From Rhizophagus clarus (Eukaryota > Glomeromycota > Glomeromycetes > Glomerales > Glomeraceae), in NCBI GenBank assembly GCA_015698045.1, contig BLAL01000160.1, positions 186,001 to 250,000 of the forward strand: DNA of 64,000 bases, in the 5' to 3' direction. The translations under genes and the position numbers were made by a program. Below the pieces are notes generated by a model. That model was not told the origin of the DNA. It was given only the letters and a program-made list of their open reading frames with translations, and searched no databases. Below, in pieces: positions 26,335-37,310 of the stretch (positions within the stretch are counted from its first letter, which is position 1; every line of letters begins with the position of its first letter).

Positions 26335-28930
26335 TAGTACAATATTCATTTGTAGTGTTTATTTAATCAGTATTAGAGCAATGACATATATTACCTAGTA
26401 TCAAGGTCAGGGAATACTTTTTCCATTAAGTACTTTACAAATATAATAATAATGACCAATAAAATTACATAATTTTGTAACAAGATTTTACCTCATCTCC
26501 AAAAATATTGCCTAATATCTGTCGCTACCTTTAAAATATTTAAGAGATTAATAATAGAGAGAATTCGTATACCTCCAACTACTCAAGCCAAAATTTCCGA
26601 TAAGCGCGAAATGAGAAAATATTTATAAATGTATCGATGATCAGTATAATGATAGAAGGGTTGCTTAAAGAACCTCTTTTAAAAAATTGCTAATGTTGGT
26701 ATAAATGAAAAAAAAAAAAATAGCATCTACAATTAGCGGTTATGAATAACATAGTATTAACACTAAATCGAGAGCTTTTTGAATTTTGATATTCTCTTCT
26801 TTATTAGTTGAAATTCAACTACTCATTTATTCAATTTGACTTTTGTGAAGATAAAATTCATATACGTAATCTGGAAATTTTTAATTTAATTTCTGCATAA
26901 TAATATTTAAATTTTAGAACGTGGATTTCAACAAATTTATAAATTGCAAACATAAATTACAATATTCAGCCTCTTATCATCATATCATGAGAGCTGTAAT
27001 ATCCAAAGTATCATCTTAAGCCAAAGTACACTTTCCTTTTGTTTGATGTTATTTTTTAATATAGAATGTAATGATGACGGTAGTCTAAAATGTTTTCTCT
27101 TCCAATATCTGATCAAAGAATTTATTAAAAGATATTATTATATGTACAGTACGTCCATATTTAAAGTTCAACGAATAATTCACTCTTTTCTGTAAAATAG
27201 TAAAGAATTAAACACTAGATTATGATGAAAGATCTTTCTACAGAATAAAAATTAAGGTTACCGTTTTAAGTCAAAGGAATTAAATCCGAGTTATAAAGTT
27301 GGATATCAATTTATATTAATTATATTAATTCTTGAGAGAGATCGAAATCATTTACAGAAAAGATAAGAATAATTTGAATTGGAAGAATTTTGCGCGTTAA
27401 TTTGCGAAACATGATAATATCCCTGAAGTCGGAGGCCATTTAAATTTAGTTAATAATATTGATGTATTGTCAATAATATATACATTAGTTATTTTATAAT
27501 TGATAGCAGAACAGCCCTTTTGTAGGAATTTTTCTAGAGCTGGAATAGTGAAGTGTTATTTTTAACTGGTGCATCAATCTTCGAATTTAATTCTCCTAAT
27601 TTCTACCAATTTTCAGAAATAATATGTACTTATAAACTCCTTCCATTTCTCGTGCGACTTGATGATATAAGAAAAGGTGCAAAAAAATCAACTTTTCAAA
27701 CCGGACTTTGTCTCTTTGATGTACAGTATATTACAGTATGACACTAATAAAATATATTAAAAGATGTAAAATAATTGGAGTTCCAGATATCATATTAAAA
27801 GATGTAGTTGAAGATTATCAATCAAGGTTTTTTTATTTTTAAAAAATTATTTCTATAAGGTATTTTAAAAAAACACTGATGTAAATTTTTTAAAACAATA
27901 GTAAAGATTTGGAATATCTCCAGTAATCATAATTGAATATCTACTATTGTATTGTTGTAATTTAGGGCTATCTATTTTGTAATTTTGTTCTTTATGTTAA
28001 ATTCGTTTTAAATTCTATATTAATGGTATATTTTCTTTTTTTTTAAAAAAAAAGGAAAAAAAAGAAAATAAAAATAAATAAATGAAATAAAAAGAATAAA
28101 TTCGGAAAATATTTTTCCTTAAACAATAAAGTATTATAGGGCACTCCTTTGCGTTTCACTCTTGCGCGAGCGATGTAATGTATTGAAACGATACTGAGAT
28201 AATTATATGTTACCAGAGCATGAATGAGAAGTAAGGGCTGCTAAGGCACGGCGAGGTCTAACCCGATACTGAATTTAGTTGCATAAATTATTTTGAAATT
28301 TCTGAAATAAAGATCAGTGACCTTGGTAATCGTATAGAGCACAATTTCTCAACAAAGAATTCGACCTCTATAAAAAGAGAGTTATATCATTCACAAAATG
28401 ATAAAAATGCGATTTGATATAATTCTTAATCATCATTTATTATTTCGCTTAAAGCTTTAATTTAATTTTGTGTAATATTATATTTGGTAATAATAGAATT
28501 TGGATATTTTTGTTCTAAAATTAAATTTAAAATAAAATAATGAATATGCTAAAACTCTGCTTGAATAGGATTCATTCCATTGGCTAAATGGCTTTAGGAT
28601 CTGGCCAATTTTTTGTTTATGCGATCTATTTGGTTCAGAAGAAATCGTTATAGATTCATTTCATCCCTTAGGATCGAAATTATCGGTAATTGAAGAGATG
28701 GTGCTGATGTTAGAGTTAAAGTGTACTTTTTTGTTCAAACGCGTATTTATTTTTTAAGGTGGGAAGTATTTAAATACACGATTTAACAAACAGATCTTTG
28801 CCTTTACGCATTGTCAATGAAACTCATTCTTCTTGACTACTGTATTGTGAAACGGAAATACAAACAGAAAAATTGATTATTAAAGCAATTTACCTTAAAC
28901 ACTATAGTCTTTTCTCTGGTTATCTGAACT
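26335..28930. other. Intergenic stretch without a supported gene
   Basis: About 2.6 kb of AT-rich DNA after the ASCC1-like gene. Short open frames exist (for example 27553-27741) but none shows a domain or a clean exon structure. ATATTAAAAGATGTA occurs twice near 27750 and 27790. A less AT-rich patch at about 28141-28290, with TTGCGCGAGCG and GGCACGGCGAGG, stands out from its surroundings but I could not identify it; it does not fold as a tRNA by eye. Confidence 0.45.
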
Positions 28931-29160
28931 TCCGGACTTTCTACGGAGTCCATTTCATCGGAGGGATATTCCACTGAATAACTATTTCACTAAATGTTAT
29001 TTCACCGAATGATCATTTTGCTGAATAGTCATTCAGCCAAAAACTACTTCGTCGAATGGTCATTTGCCGAAAATTTCAATATGGAATTTAAATTATTATT
29101 AGAAGGTTCATTTCATTATCAAACTATCCATATGAATACACGTTAACAAAAGAACCTTAT
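28931..29160. repeat. Degenerate TTTCACCGAAT-type short repeats flanking the hAT-like element
   Basis: From about 28965 to 29070 the units ATTCCACTGAATAA, ATTTCACTAAATG, ATTTCACCGAATGA, TTTGCTGAATAG and TTCGTCGAATGG follow each other with a period near 18-22 bases. A related reverse-oriented patch (GAATTCAGTGAAATGGAATG) lies at about 29510-29530, on the other side of the hAT-like element. Together they may be the two ends of an older, larger repeat into which the smaller element jumped. Confidence 0.45.
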
Positions 29161-29196
29161 TTAATAAAAAAATTTCCACAATTCCATTGTTTAAGG

Positions 29197-29435
29197 CAGT
29201 GTTGGCACGTTGGCCGTTTGGCCGGGGTTGGCCGTTGGCCGTTTGGCCATTTGGCCATGGCCAAAACGGCCAAAAAAGTTTTGGCCGCGGCCAAATGCCA
29301 ACAAGGTACTAATACTCATATAGTAAGTTATTTGGCCATTTTTCATTTGGCCGGGGTTGGCCATTGGCCGTTTGGCCGTTTGGCTGTGGCCAAAACGGCC
29401 AAAAAAGTCTTGGCCGCGGCCAAATGCCAACACTG
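29197..29435. mobile_element. Non-autonomous hAT-type miniature element (239 bp, 8-bp target duplication)
   Basis: The element begins CAGTGTTGGCA and ends TGCCAACACTG, a perfect 11-bp terminal inverted repeat of the CAGNG type used by hAT transposons. It is flanked on both sides by GTTTAAGG (29189-29196 and 29436-29443), an exact 8-bp direct repeat as hAT insertion makes. Inside are two copies of a GC-rich unit (about 29210-29306 and 29335-29435) built almost wholly from GGCC, TTGGCC and GGCCAAA words and separated by about 30 AT-rich bases. It has no coding capacity; open frames on both strands only reflect the lack of stops in the GGCC repeats. The perfect target duplication suggests a fairly young insertion. 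Confidence 0.88.
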
Positions 29436-29832
29436 GTTTAAGGAATTTTTTTCATTATTTTCGTCAAATTGTTAAACGAATAAGAAACAAAAATGTCAAT
29501 CACTTATGGAATTCAGTGAAATGGAATGTAGTGAAGTCTGAACAACTTGGTTGATTATAATTTACAAAGATTGATATTACATATATTTTATTTTGAACTT
29601 TTATTGTAACCTAAATTATTTATACTACATATTTAGATTATATTAAGTGTATATATACTGTACATTTAAAGACGCCACTTTTTGGAAAAACGTGGTTTTG
29701 AGATTATGTTTGAAATTTAAAACATTATTTAATGCATTTAAAATTTGATTTTCTGAGAGGACCCTAAAGTTGTATTAATGTCATTAACGATCCAGTCATT
29801 AATGACAAAAAAATCTCCTCTTTAAAATTACT

Positions 29833-30450
29833 TTACTTTCCGCTAGATATAACTTGATTCCCAGAAATTTCATAATAAGCCGCTCTATTCTGTTTTTGTC
29901 TTTTCTTATATGATCTAATGAGATAAAATCCAGTAACAAATAAAAGAATACTACCAAAAGAAGCACCTACAGCTACACCAACTATGGTAGCAACATGATT
30001 AGCCGAGTATTTGATTGATAGGAGATACAGCTGACACAGATAACACAGATAATATAGATGACGAACTGTTTTTGTTCTAAATTTAAAGAAATTCATTATT
30101 TGAGCAAAAGTAGCATATAAATGTGGAGCTATGGAAGTATCTTACCAAATAATCATTTGTCACCTCATCAGCAGACAAGCGCCAGTTAAAATAACGAAAA
30201 TCACTAATTATAATGAAAACGAGAATTTAACAAATACTTTTACAATTCCAACATTAATAAAAGTGACCATTTAATACTTAATCTGACCAGTAATCCCAGT
30301 GTATAAATCGTTTCCTATGTATAACGGTCCAGTGTTGAATATGACTTGTTCCATTGGTTGGATACTATGAAAACAGACCATGTTCCATCTATGTAGAAAT
30401 CCCAATCTCTGTATAAAAATCAGCCAATCAATTCCTTTTTTTGGATTACG
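29833..30450 (-). pseudogene. Decayed copy of the LamG-like membrane gene
   Basis: This is a damaged paralogue of the intact gene at 31134-32121. In order on the minus strand one finds the middle of the lectin-like domain (about 30440-30290, with DFYIDG and LYIGND matches), the stretch DFRYFNWRLSADEVTNDY followed by a GTAAGA donor (about 30215-30145), a Ser/Val linker, and a membrane segment with a KKRQKQ basic stop-transfer and a short tail ending at 29833. The lectin part carries an extra G and a lost base relative to the intact gene, so the frame breaks, and the frame also changes between linker and membrane segment. The 5' exon with the signal peptide is not found. Unlike the intact copy, this tail is about 25 residues long. 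Confidence 0.75.
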
Positions 30451-31133
30451 GGTTGAGAGTTTTATGTCTGGCGAAACTCTGTTACGCCTAGTTTTGGAAG
30501 GTTCACCTGCCGAAAGGGATCTGTTTCTCCTGCAATCTTATTTTATAGAAAATATTAAACATAACAGATATTGTTTGTCCTATAAAATCAAGATCTTCTG
30601 AAACAGATCATATTCGCCCAATGAAATGTTATTTTATACATTAATTAAGTTTCTAACAATACACAAGATTAGAACAATACACCGATCTGAGAGACTAGGA
30701 GGTGTGATACATTATGATGACCTAAAACCACCTCCTAAATAATTGACCGTAGTCTCTTATAGTTAAAAATAATGTGATTTCGAAAATATGATTTTTACGA
30801 GATAGTAGGTATGTTTAAGTTAATCGAATATTAAGTAACGAGTTAAAGTCTTGCAGTCACGTTACTTACTAATCATGAGGCTAATTTACGATGTAAATTC
30901 CCCAGCAGATCGAATTATAAATATAAGACGGCTCATTTTAATGTTCAAAAAAGGTGAGTTTTATATAAATGTAAATTTTTTATTATAACGTAAAGGATAT
31001 GAGTAATATTAAAGTCTCGTGTGTTAAACTGAAAGCTTTTGCAGCTAAATATTACATTTAAAAGGTACAATTTCGCAGTCCAGTAGATTCTTCTGTAACT
31101 TCAGGTCTATATCTCTATTCTGTCTTTGTTGAT

Positions 31134-32121
31134 TTATTGAATTATATAAAATCCGATAATAGTTAAAAGAATACTACCAAGAGAAGCAGCTATATCTATA
31201 CCAGTCATTATTATAGCACCATTGGGTATAGGCTGAGTAGGTTGATCACAAGTTAAAGTTGGAGTTGTAGTTGGTTGTGTAGTTGACACAGGTGATAAAA
31301 TTGAACTATCGTTCTAAATTCAAATAAATAATTGAAAGGAAATAAAAGGATTAAACATGAAATTAGGGATCTTACCGAAAAATCTTTTGTCACTTCATCA
31401 GCAGATAAACTCCAATTAAAATAACGAAAATTGCTAATAATAATAAAATTGACCATTTAATACTAATTCTATCAACTCCAATATTGTGATTAACAATACC
31501 TAATCTGGCCAGTGATTCCATTGTAGAAAGTATCGTTACCAATGTATAACGGTGCAACATTGAATATTATTTGTTCCGTCGGCTGGATGCTCTGAAATCC
31601 AGTCCATTTGCCATCTATATAGAAATCCAATCTCTTTTCGGTATCAGATAACGTATAAGCTAAATGATACCATCTATTCAGAAGAAGTCCATTACCGACC
31701 GAATAAAGTCCTGCATTTAAATTATCGTCTAACGAGAAGCGGGCATGTAGTGCTGATTTGGACGGTGTCAGCCAGAGTGAAGGCGTACGAACTAAATTTT
31801 GTTCGCCTTGTGTATTTTATTTTAAGATTGAGAACACAAATTTATTTAAAACTTGCAAATCACATAACTAATGACTATACCTTTGTGAAAAACACAAGCC
31901 CAAGTGATATCATGGCTTAAAATATTAAGTCGTAATGTTATTGAGACTTCGTTTGTCACTTCCGGCAACTCATTATTATTTATTATCATGTGGTCATTAG
32001 CGGTCAGTATGATGGGACTCGAAATATACTCATTGGCCGCTCTTGAGATTCCGGCGATTTGCCGTACTTGCTGACAGAAAATAAATAGTATACAGATTAT
32101 TGAATAATTCAGTTTGTACAT
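31134..32121 (-). CDS. Secreted or membrane-anchored LamG/concanavalin A-like lectin-domain protein
   Basis: Exons 32121-31881, 31806-31500, 31433-31376 and 31313-31134 join in frame to 261 residues. The N-terminus (MYKLNYSIICILFIFC) is a good signal peptide. Residues from about 30 to 195 look like a laminin G / concanavalin A-like beta sandwich: VSITLRLNI, the central NRWYHLAYTLSD, RLDFYIDGKW, and the closing GQIS-NFRYFNWSLSADEV typical of these folds. A Ser/Thr/Pro-rich linker follows, then a last hydrophobic segment (about 238-260, IDIAASLGSILLTIIGFYIIQ-like) that ends the protein with almost no cytoplasmic tail. Such domains bind sugars or proteins outside the cell. Role and ligand are unknown. 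Two decayed paralogues lie on either side (29833-30450 and 35105-35560). Confidence 0.82.
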
Positions 32122-32730
32122 TACAGCTATTAATATTAAATAAAAAATTGTAATAATATTCTGTAAATAATATAATTTTGTTTATACCTAAAAATAGCTT
32201 TAAAAAAAAAATTTTTTAAGCAGTGCAGCAAGACTATCTCTTTTATGCTAAATCAATAAACACATGCGTTTACGTATTTGTTTACCTCATGTACAAATGA
32301 AATAGACAAGTAGGGAAATTTAGGCGTCAATTTTCATTCTAAAATTCTATAGTACTCGCCTATGGCACAAGGTTACACGAACTAATCGGTATCGTATCTA
32401 CAGTATAGGATTAATAGAAATTTTGAAATTTAATTATTTTTTAATCTAGCTTAACTAATTATTTCTTTAGTTATCACTCCTCTTATTTTATTACAATCGA
32501 CGTTATTTAAAATACCGTATCTTGGTTAACGTTCTCCCAATTTCGATACTAAGTCTTTTACACGTTGCTTTGAAACTTCTAAATTGTGTGTATTATTTAA
32601 TAGACTTCTTCCCTTAAACGAATTCTTTTCGCTCCTTTGTATGTTTCGCTTATAGGAAACGTTTTATACAAGTTGATTATACGTGCAAACGAATTGTTAA
32701 TAAAAAAATTGTAGCACTTTTGTAAGCATA
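32122..32730. other. Spacer between the LamG-like gene and a miniature transposon
   Basis: About 600 bases of AT-rich sequence that serve as the upstream side of the LamG-like gene. I see no gene or clear repeat in it. Confidence 0.5.
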
Positions 32731-33184
32731 GTCGGCCCTCAATATAACGAAGCAAGCGTCATAAGAAAATTCGTTAATTCTATAACGAATTATTCGGTAT
32801 AGTAGAAATATAATGCGGTAAAATATAGGAAATCAATATATTTGTAAAATGTCATGAACATGAAAGCAATAAAAACTGCGAATAGAAATTATCCATCTTT
32901 TATAAAATGGATTAAATTGCTTATTTGAGAAAAATTTCATGAAATCCAATATCGAATTGCCTTTTATATTAAAATTCATCTGTAAAATCTTCGTTATACT
33001 AAAAAAATAAATTCGTTTTAATGAAAATTCGGTATAAAAAGGGTTATTTTATATACGCAAATTATAAAAATTACTTTCGTATACCACATTTAATTATATA
33101 ACGAGAATTTTCTCATATGTAAAAATCGGTACCACGCTGAAGATTCGTTGTATTGTGTCAAAATTCGTTATAAAAAGGGTCGAT
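32731..33184. mobile_element. Pogo/Tc1-mariner-type miniature inverted-repeat element (454 bp)
   Basis: The left end reads GTCGGCCCTCAATATAACGAA and the right end, read inwards, ATCGACCCTTTTTATAACGAA: imperfect terminal inverted repeats of about 21 bases. A TA dinucleotide flanks each end (32729-32730 and 33185-33186), as in Tc1/mariner insertion. Several inner copies of AATTCGTTATA or ATTCGGTATA in both orientations lie near the ends, typical of pogo/Tigger-derived miniature elements. It has no open frame, so it must depend on a transposase coded elsewhere. Confidence 0.75.
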
Positions 33185-33536
33185 TATACTTTTAAAGTTA
33201 ATTTAAGCTTTTCATTAGAATTTTGCAGTCCGCAAACAGCACAGGATCCATTATTTCGCTTGCAAAAATCTCTTTAAACTAACACATGTCATCCAGTAAT
33301 ATTGATTTTTTACATACCTGATACGAAAAAGTATCGATCTTGATCCGTCAGGTGGTATTTTCTTTGACCTCCCTTATTGTAAAATATATTATGCAGGTCA
33401 AGTTAGACACGTCGTACAGGTCAAGAACGATACTTTTGCACCTGGTAGACTGGTACATACGTTATATGGCGTCATATCAAAAAAAAAATTTTCTCACGAT
33501 AACTTTTTTGCATCCACTCCCAAAGCAACCACTTCG

Positions 33537-34641
33537 ATGACCTCAAAGAAAAATTCATCTGAACCGTGGTTTACTAGTCAATCGAGCCAAGTCTCTAGAC
33601 TTGCAGTACTCCTCAAAAGACTTGAATCTGAGGCAGCAAGCTTGCCTAAATCATCATCATTATTTAAAATTCGAGATATTAGAAAATTAAATGTAACCTT
33701 TGAAGAAGCTAAAAATGAAATTGAACTTATACCCAATATTCAAGGTACGCGCTACATTTAACAGAAATCCTCTCTCAAAAATCTAACATTATAATTGAAA
33801 ATTTTCTAGTTGACATGAGTAAATTACAAAAATACTTTGTCTCCAATGTTACTGACGAAATACTTAGTAGTAGAGTATTTAATGTTGAAACATTTACTGA
33901 TATAGATAATGAAATAAAAACATTCGTTGATAAATTGCATGAAGTCATTCTAAATGGTGCTCAAACAGAAGATACGAACGGAATTACGGCTACATTTGTT
34001 AATGATCTACTTCGTGTTGCTAATCTAGATAGATATCCCTCAATGATTACGTGAGTATCTTCTGTTTGTGATAAATACAAATTATTTCTCAAGTTACATC
34101 TCTAAAATCCAGAAATTACCCAAAGAACGAACTAGTCATTAATGGCCAAGATACCATATCAGCACGGCCTGGATTTGTAGTAATTGTAAAAAATCATATT
34201 TTGATTTCGATAGAGGTCTGTATACTAACTGTTTGACATATTATTATTTTTGTCAATTTACAACTTTATTTTTATTAGGAAGAACGTCTAAATAATATCA
34301 CGATACCCACTGGATACGGGGAATCACAAATTGGTGTTGAAATTCTTGCATGTGCTTATAATAATTTACGTAAGCTTGGAGCAGCGAACTATAGAGATCA
34401 GACAATATTTGCCATGCGCGTGATTTCAGCATACGTTACTTTTTATAAAGCAGTTATACCTGCGGAATATTGGAATGAACTTGATGAGGGCCTTCCAAAA
34501 GAAAAGATTGTACGTGTTATAAGATGGCCCGCTATAAACGGTTTGAGATCTGGTTATTACCTTGGTAATCTAGAAGGTAGACAAAAGGTATTGAGTTCAT
34601 TAGCAAAAATTCGGGAATTTCTTATACTAGAGAAATTATAA
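33537..34641 (+). CDS. Four-exon protein of unknown function with a possible degenerate PD-(D/E)XK fold
   Basis: Exons 33537-33744, 33810-34050, 34113-34215 and 34279-34641 join in frame to 304 residues starting MTSKKNSSEPWF. The first half is alpha-helical in character with a leucine-rich part. The second half carries GQDTISARPGFVVIVKN, then HILISIEEERLN, then GESQIGVEILACAYNN. This spacing recalls the RPDF, E-x-K and N-terminal helix pattern of PD-(D/E)XK nuclease-like domains in many fungal and oomycete expanded families, including proteins linked to Crinklers. If so, the catalytic Asp is Gly here (ARPGF) and the E-x-K is EEER, so activity is doubtful. I base this on pattern only. No signal peptide or membrane segment is seen. 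The protein ends IREFLILEKL. Confidence 0.72.
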
Positions 34642-35104
34642 ATGGTTTTGAACTTCACTCCATACAACCTGCGTATAATTTCAATACCATATAAAGGATA
34701 CAATGTTGATAATGTAATTTTTACAACATTATAAAAGTTTCTTTTAACATATTTGTTCATAAAGTTATTTTCGTAATTGAAATTTTTTGAACCTTTTTAT
34801 TGGTATAATTGCAAGCTCTGTGTGTGTAAATATTGTATATTTGATGTTTATTATTTGCATACATACGCTTTTTATATAATTATTAAGATACAATGTTTTT
34901 TTAATTTGAAGATTTAGGAAATGCAGAAATATATTTAAAAATATGATTGTTATGAAATTTTAAAATAGTATCTTCAAGATAGCAATAATTATAATGAGCT
35001 GATGCTTGAATGTATCTTTTTAATACTCTTAAAATTTCATACATAAAAAACTATAAATAAATCCTTAAAGTTATTTTCTTAAATTTATTTCTAGATCAAA
35101 GTTA
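34642..35104. other. AT-rich spacer
   Basis: Holds the 3' flank of the preceding plus-strand gene and the side of a decayed LamG-like copy. Nothing else is recognised. Confidence 0.45.
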
Positions 35105-35560
35105 TCTTGGATTATATATAACTAGTGTATGCTCTACGGTCCTGCCATAACTTTCCTTTAAATAAAATCCTGAAATAGTTAAAGAATACTATCAAAGGAA
35201 GTAATAATATGGTTAGTTATTAGTATTTGATTGATCAGATGTTTGTAGTTGTTATTGATGGTACGGTACGGCGTTGAAGCGTTTTTATTCTAATTTAAAT
35301 TGTTGAAAGAAAATTAAAGATGTCAGTTGAATAAAAAAAACTATTCTGATAGTATCTTACCAAATAATCATTTGTTACTTCATCAGCAGATAAAGCCAGT
35401 TAAAATAACAAAATTATTAATTTAAACATTTAATATATTTATAATTCTGTCGAATATCAACTTAATTATTACTATAATTGCGTTCAGAAACTAGTCCATT
35501 TACCATCCATTTAAAAATCCAACCTTTTCTTGGAACCAGATTAGACACATGTAGTAGCAT
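35105..35560 (-). pseudogene. Second decayed copy of the LamG-like membrane gene
   Basis: On the minus strand this stretch matches the intact gene at 31134-32121 in three separated blocks. They are a lectin-core piece near 35545-35490 (equivalent of RLDFYIDGKW, now frame-broken), a piece near 35415-35360 that ends in the conserved GATTATTTG and GTAAGA donor (equivalent of FNWSLSADEVTNDYL, with a lost base), and a piece near 35170-35110 that matches the membrane segment DNA. The 5' half is absent. It is the most eroded of the three copies. Confidence 0.65.
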
Positions 35561-36213
35561 TGGTCACTGTATCTGAACTTTGTAATTTATTTTACTGAAA
35601 TTTTTTTAACTGATCGTGATAAATATCACGGTCGACATCATATATAATATTACAATGTATACTGTTCTATTTTCATCATCAACATTGTTAATCAAACGAA
35701 TAAGTATCATTGCTAATCTCTGTTATCTAAGAAAAGGTCACTAGCGAAATTTAATCCCTTACATAGAGTGATAAAATGGACAAAAATTTTGTGGATATGA
35801 ATGGGATAACTTATTTCGAGAATCTGATGTTTATAGAAGGAGGAACCTTGACGAGAAATTTTCTGTAAATGAGTAATAGTAAAGAAATAACATCATGGCA
35901 TATTGGCACAGGGAATCGCATTACTTTTTGAAAGCACGTCATGTATTTTGGTTTTTCATTATGTTCAATACAATAAAATTGCATTCACTATTCAATTCAT
36001 TTTATTATATATCTTTCTCTAATGAACTTACAAAAAACATGCGCAGAATTTTTTTAAAAAAATCATTTGTTACTAATTAAAACATAAGCATCATAAATCT
36101 AGTAAATTTACGTCACGTATTTTTCCAATGATGGCTATGCTTATAAGTCCAATAAAATTGACTTTTACTGGACATATAAAATTATTAAGTCCAATAGTCT
36201 AGTTGACGGAATC
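35561..36213. other. AT-rich spacer between remnants
   Basis: No gene is supported. A plus-strand frame at 35895-36080 has no recognisable content. A small palindrome (CGTGATAAATATCACG) lies near 35614-35631. Confidence 0.4.
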
Positions 36214-36520
36214 TTATAAGTCCAATTGGTCCAATAGCCATCTCTTAAATAAATCGATGACTACATCATTCGTAAAAGGATATGGAGGAGTACAACCTTT
36301 ATAAATGCAACATGGTGAAATACTCATGGTGAGACTTTCCGAAGTAGAGCATTCATTATATGGTTTCCCTTTTGAATCAATGGTTCTAAATTCAATCTGA
36401 TAAAAGACATTGTGAACCAAATGGAAATCAATTGTCATATAATACTAATCTTACCGCTTGGGCTGGCTGATAATTCCCATGTGCATCTTTAGGGCTTGTT
36501 CGGCGATAGAATTTATAGCA
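36214..36520 (-). CDS. Two terminal exons of an unidentified cysteine-containing protein, probably partial
   Basis: Two stretches join at clean splice sites: 36520-36455 (CYKFYRRTSPKDAHGNYQP then AQA, donor GTAAGA) and 36396-36214 (acceptor TTTTATCAG; IEFRTIDSKGKPYNEC, then SISPCCIYKGCTPPYPF, ending in a stop). Four cysteines in the second exon could form disulphides. I find no clear upstream exon or start, and the fragments of 36.9-37.3 kb on the same strand may once have belonged to it. Family unknown. It could be a truncated gene. Confidence 0.35.
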
Positions 36521-36920
36521 CTATCAAAAATATAGACAATTATTGGGCAAATAAAATAACAGATAGATAAAGTAAAACACAAACAATATTAAACTGTTAG
36601 CCTGCGTTTCTATCCCTTCCTGATTTCGAGAGCCACAATTTAAAAATACACTCGATCCAAAATATATTTCTTATTTCTAAGACTTTGGGTGTTTTCTGAC
36701 TTACAAATAACAGTCGGCTAGGGATTGCCTATAATTATTAAATTAGGTCAATATTTGCATTTTAGTAATTCATATCAAAAACAATAACTCAGAATCACTC
36801 GGATATTTATCTGGATTAGGTAGACCTTTTGGTACAAGTGAAATGTCTTATTGTTTGCTAGTTACTTTACGCCTTTAATGTCCTGCGAGTAAGGATCGAA
36901 ATAATAACAATGTATACGCA

Positions 36921-37310
36921 CAAACTAAGAGACATACTTGTTGATCTGGTACTTAAGACTTTGTTCTGATTTCTGAGGGTCCTGACGTGTAAATTGTTTA
37001 AGCCATCCTTGATGTGCAACCTCGTGATCCCTCTTCAGAAGCTTGATTATGATTACTTTCCCATCTCGATATTCTTAAAACTTTGACTCTTCGTATTTTT
37101 TTTTCAAACCCATTATAGATTACATTTTCCACAAGGATCAGGGGCAATCTATCTTCGTCAAACTACCATTTTTCTCTTTTTTGTTGGCCTTATTAGTAAA
37201 CATCTTCCATGTTAGCTTTTATGACTTTGATACACCTGCTCATCTGCTTTAAAGCCGAATATAATGGATCAGATAAAGAAGTATGGAACTTCATCGAGAA
37301 TAAAGGAAGG
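36921..37310 (-). pseudogene. Remnants of an unidentified minus-strand gene
   Basis: Reading the minus strand, three stretches translate into protein-like sequence in shifting frames: SFILDEVPYFF (about 37310-37275), SDPLYSALKQMSRCIKVIK (about 37275-37205), and EYRDGKVIIIKLLKRDHEV followed by AHQGWLKQFTRQ (about 37075-36930, ending in a stop). The amino-acid composition and lack of homopolymer content set them apart from their AT-rich surroundings. The frames cannot be joined without indels, so this looks like a decayed gene. I do not recognise the family. Confidence 0.4.

Noticed and set aside
28141-28290. Less AT-rich patch that might be a structural RNA gene
   Set aside because: I could not find tRNA A and B boxes or a cloverleaf, and it does not resemble 5S rRNA; left as unexplained intergenic DNA.
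29191-29554. Open frames on both strands with repeated AKTAKKVLAA / FGRFGHGQ-like peptides
   Set aside because: They lie inside the hAT-type miniature element and reflect the stop-free GGCC repeats, not a gene.
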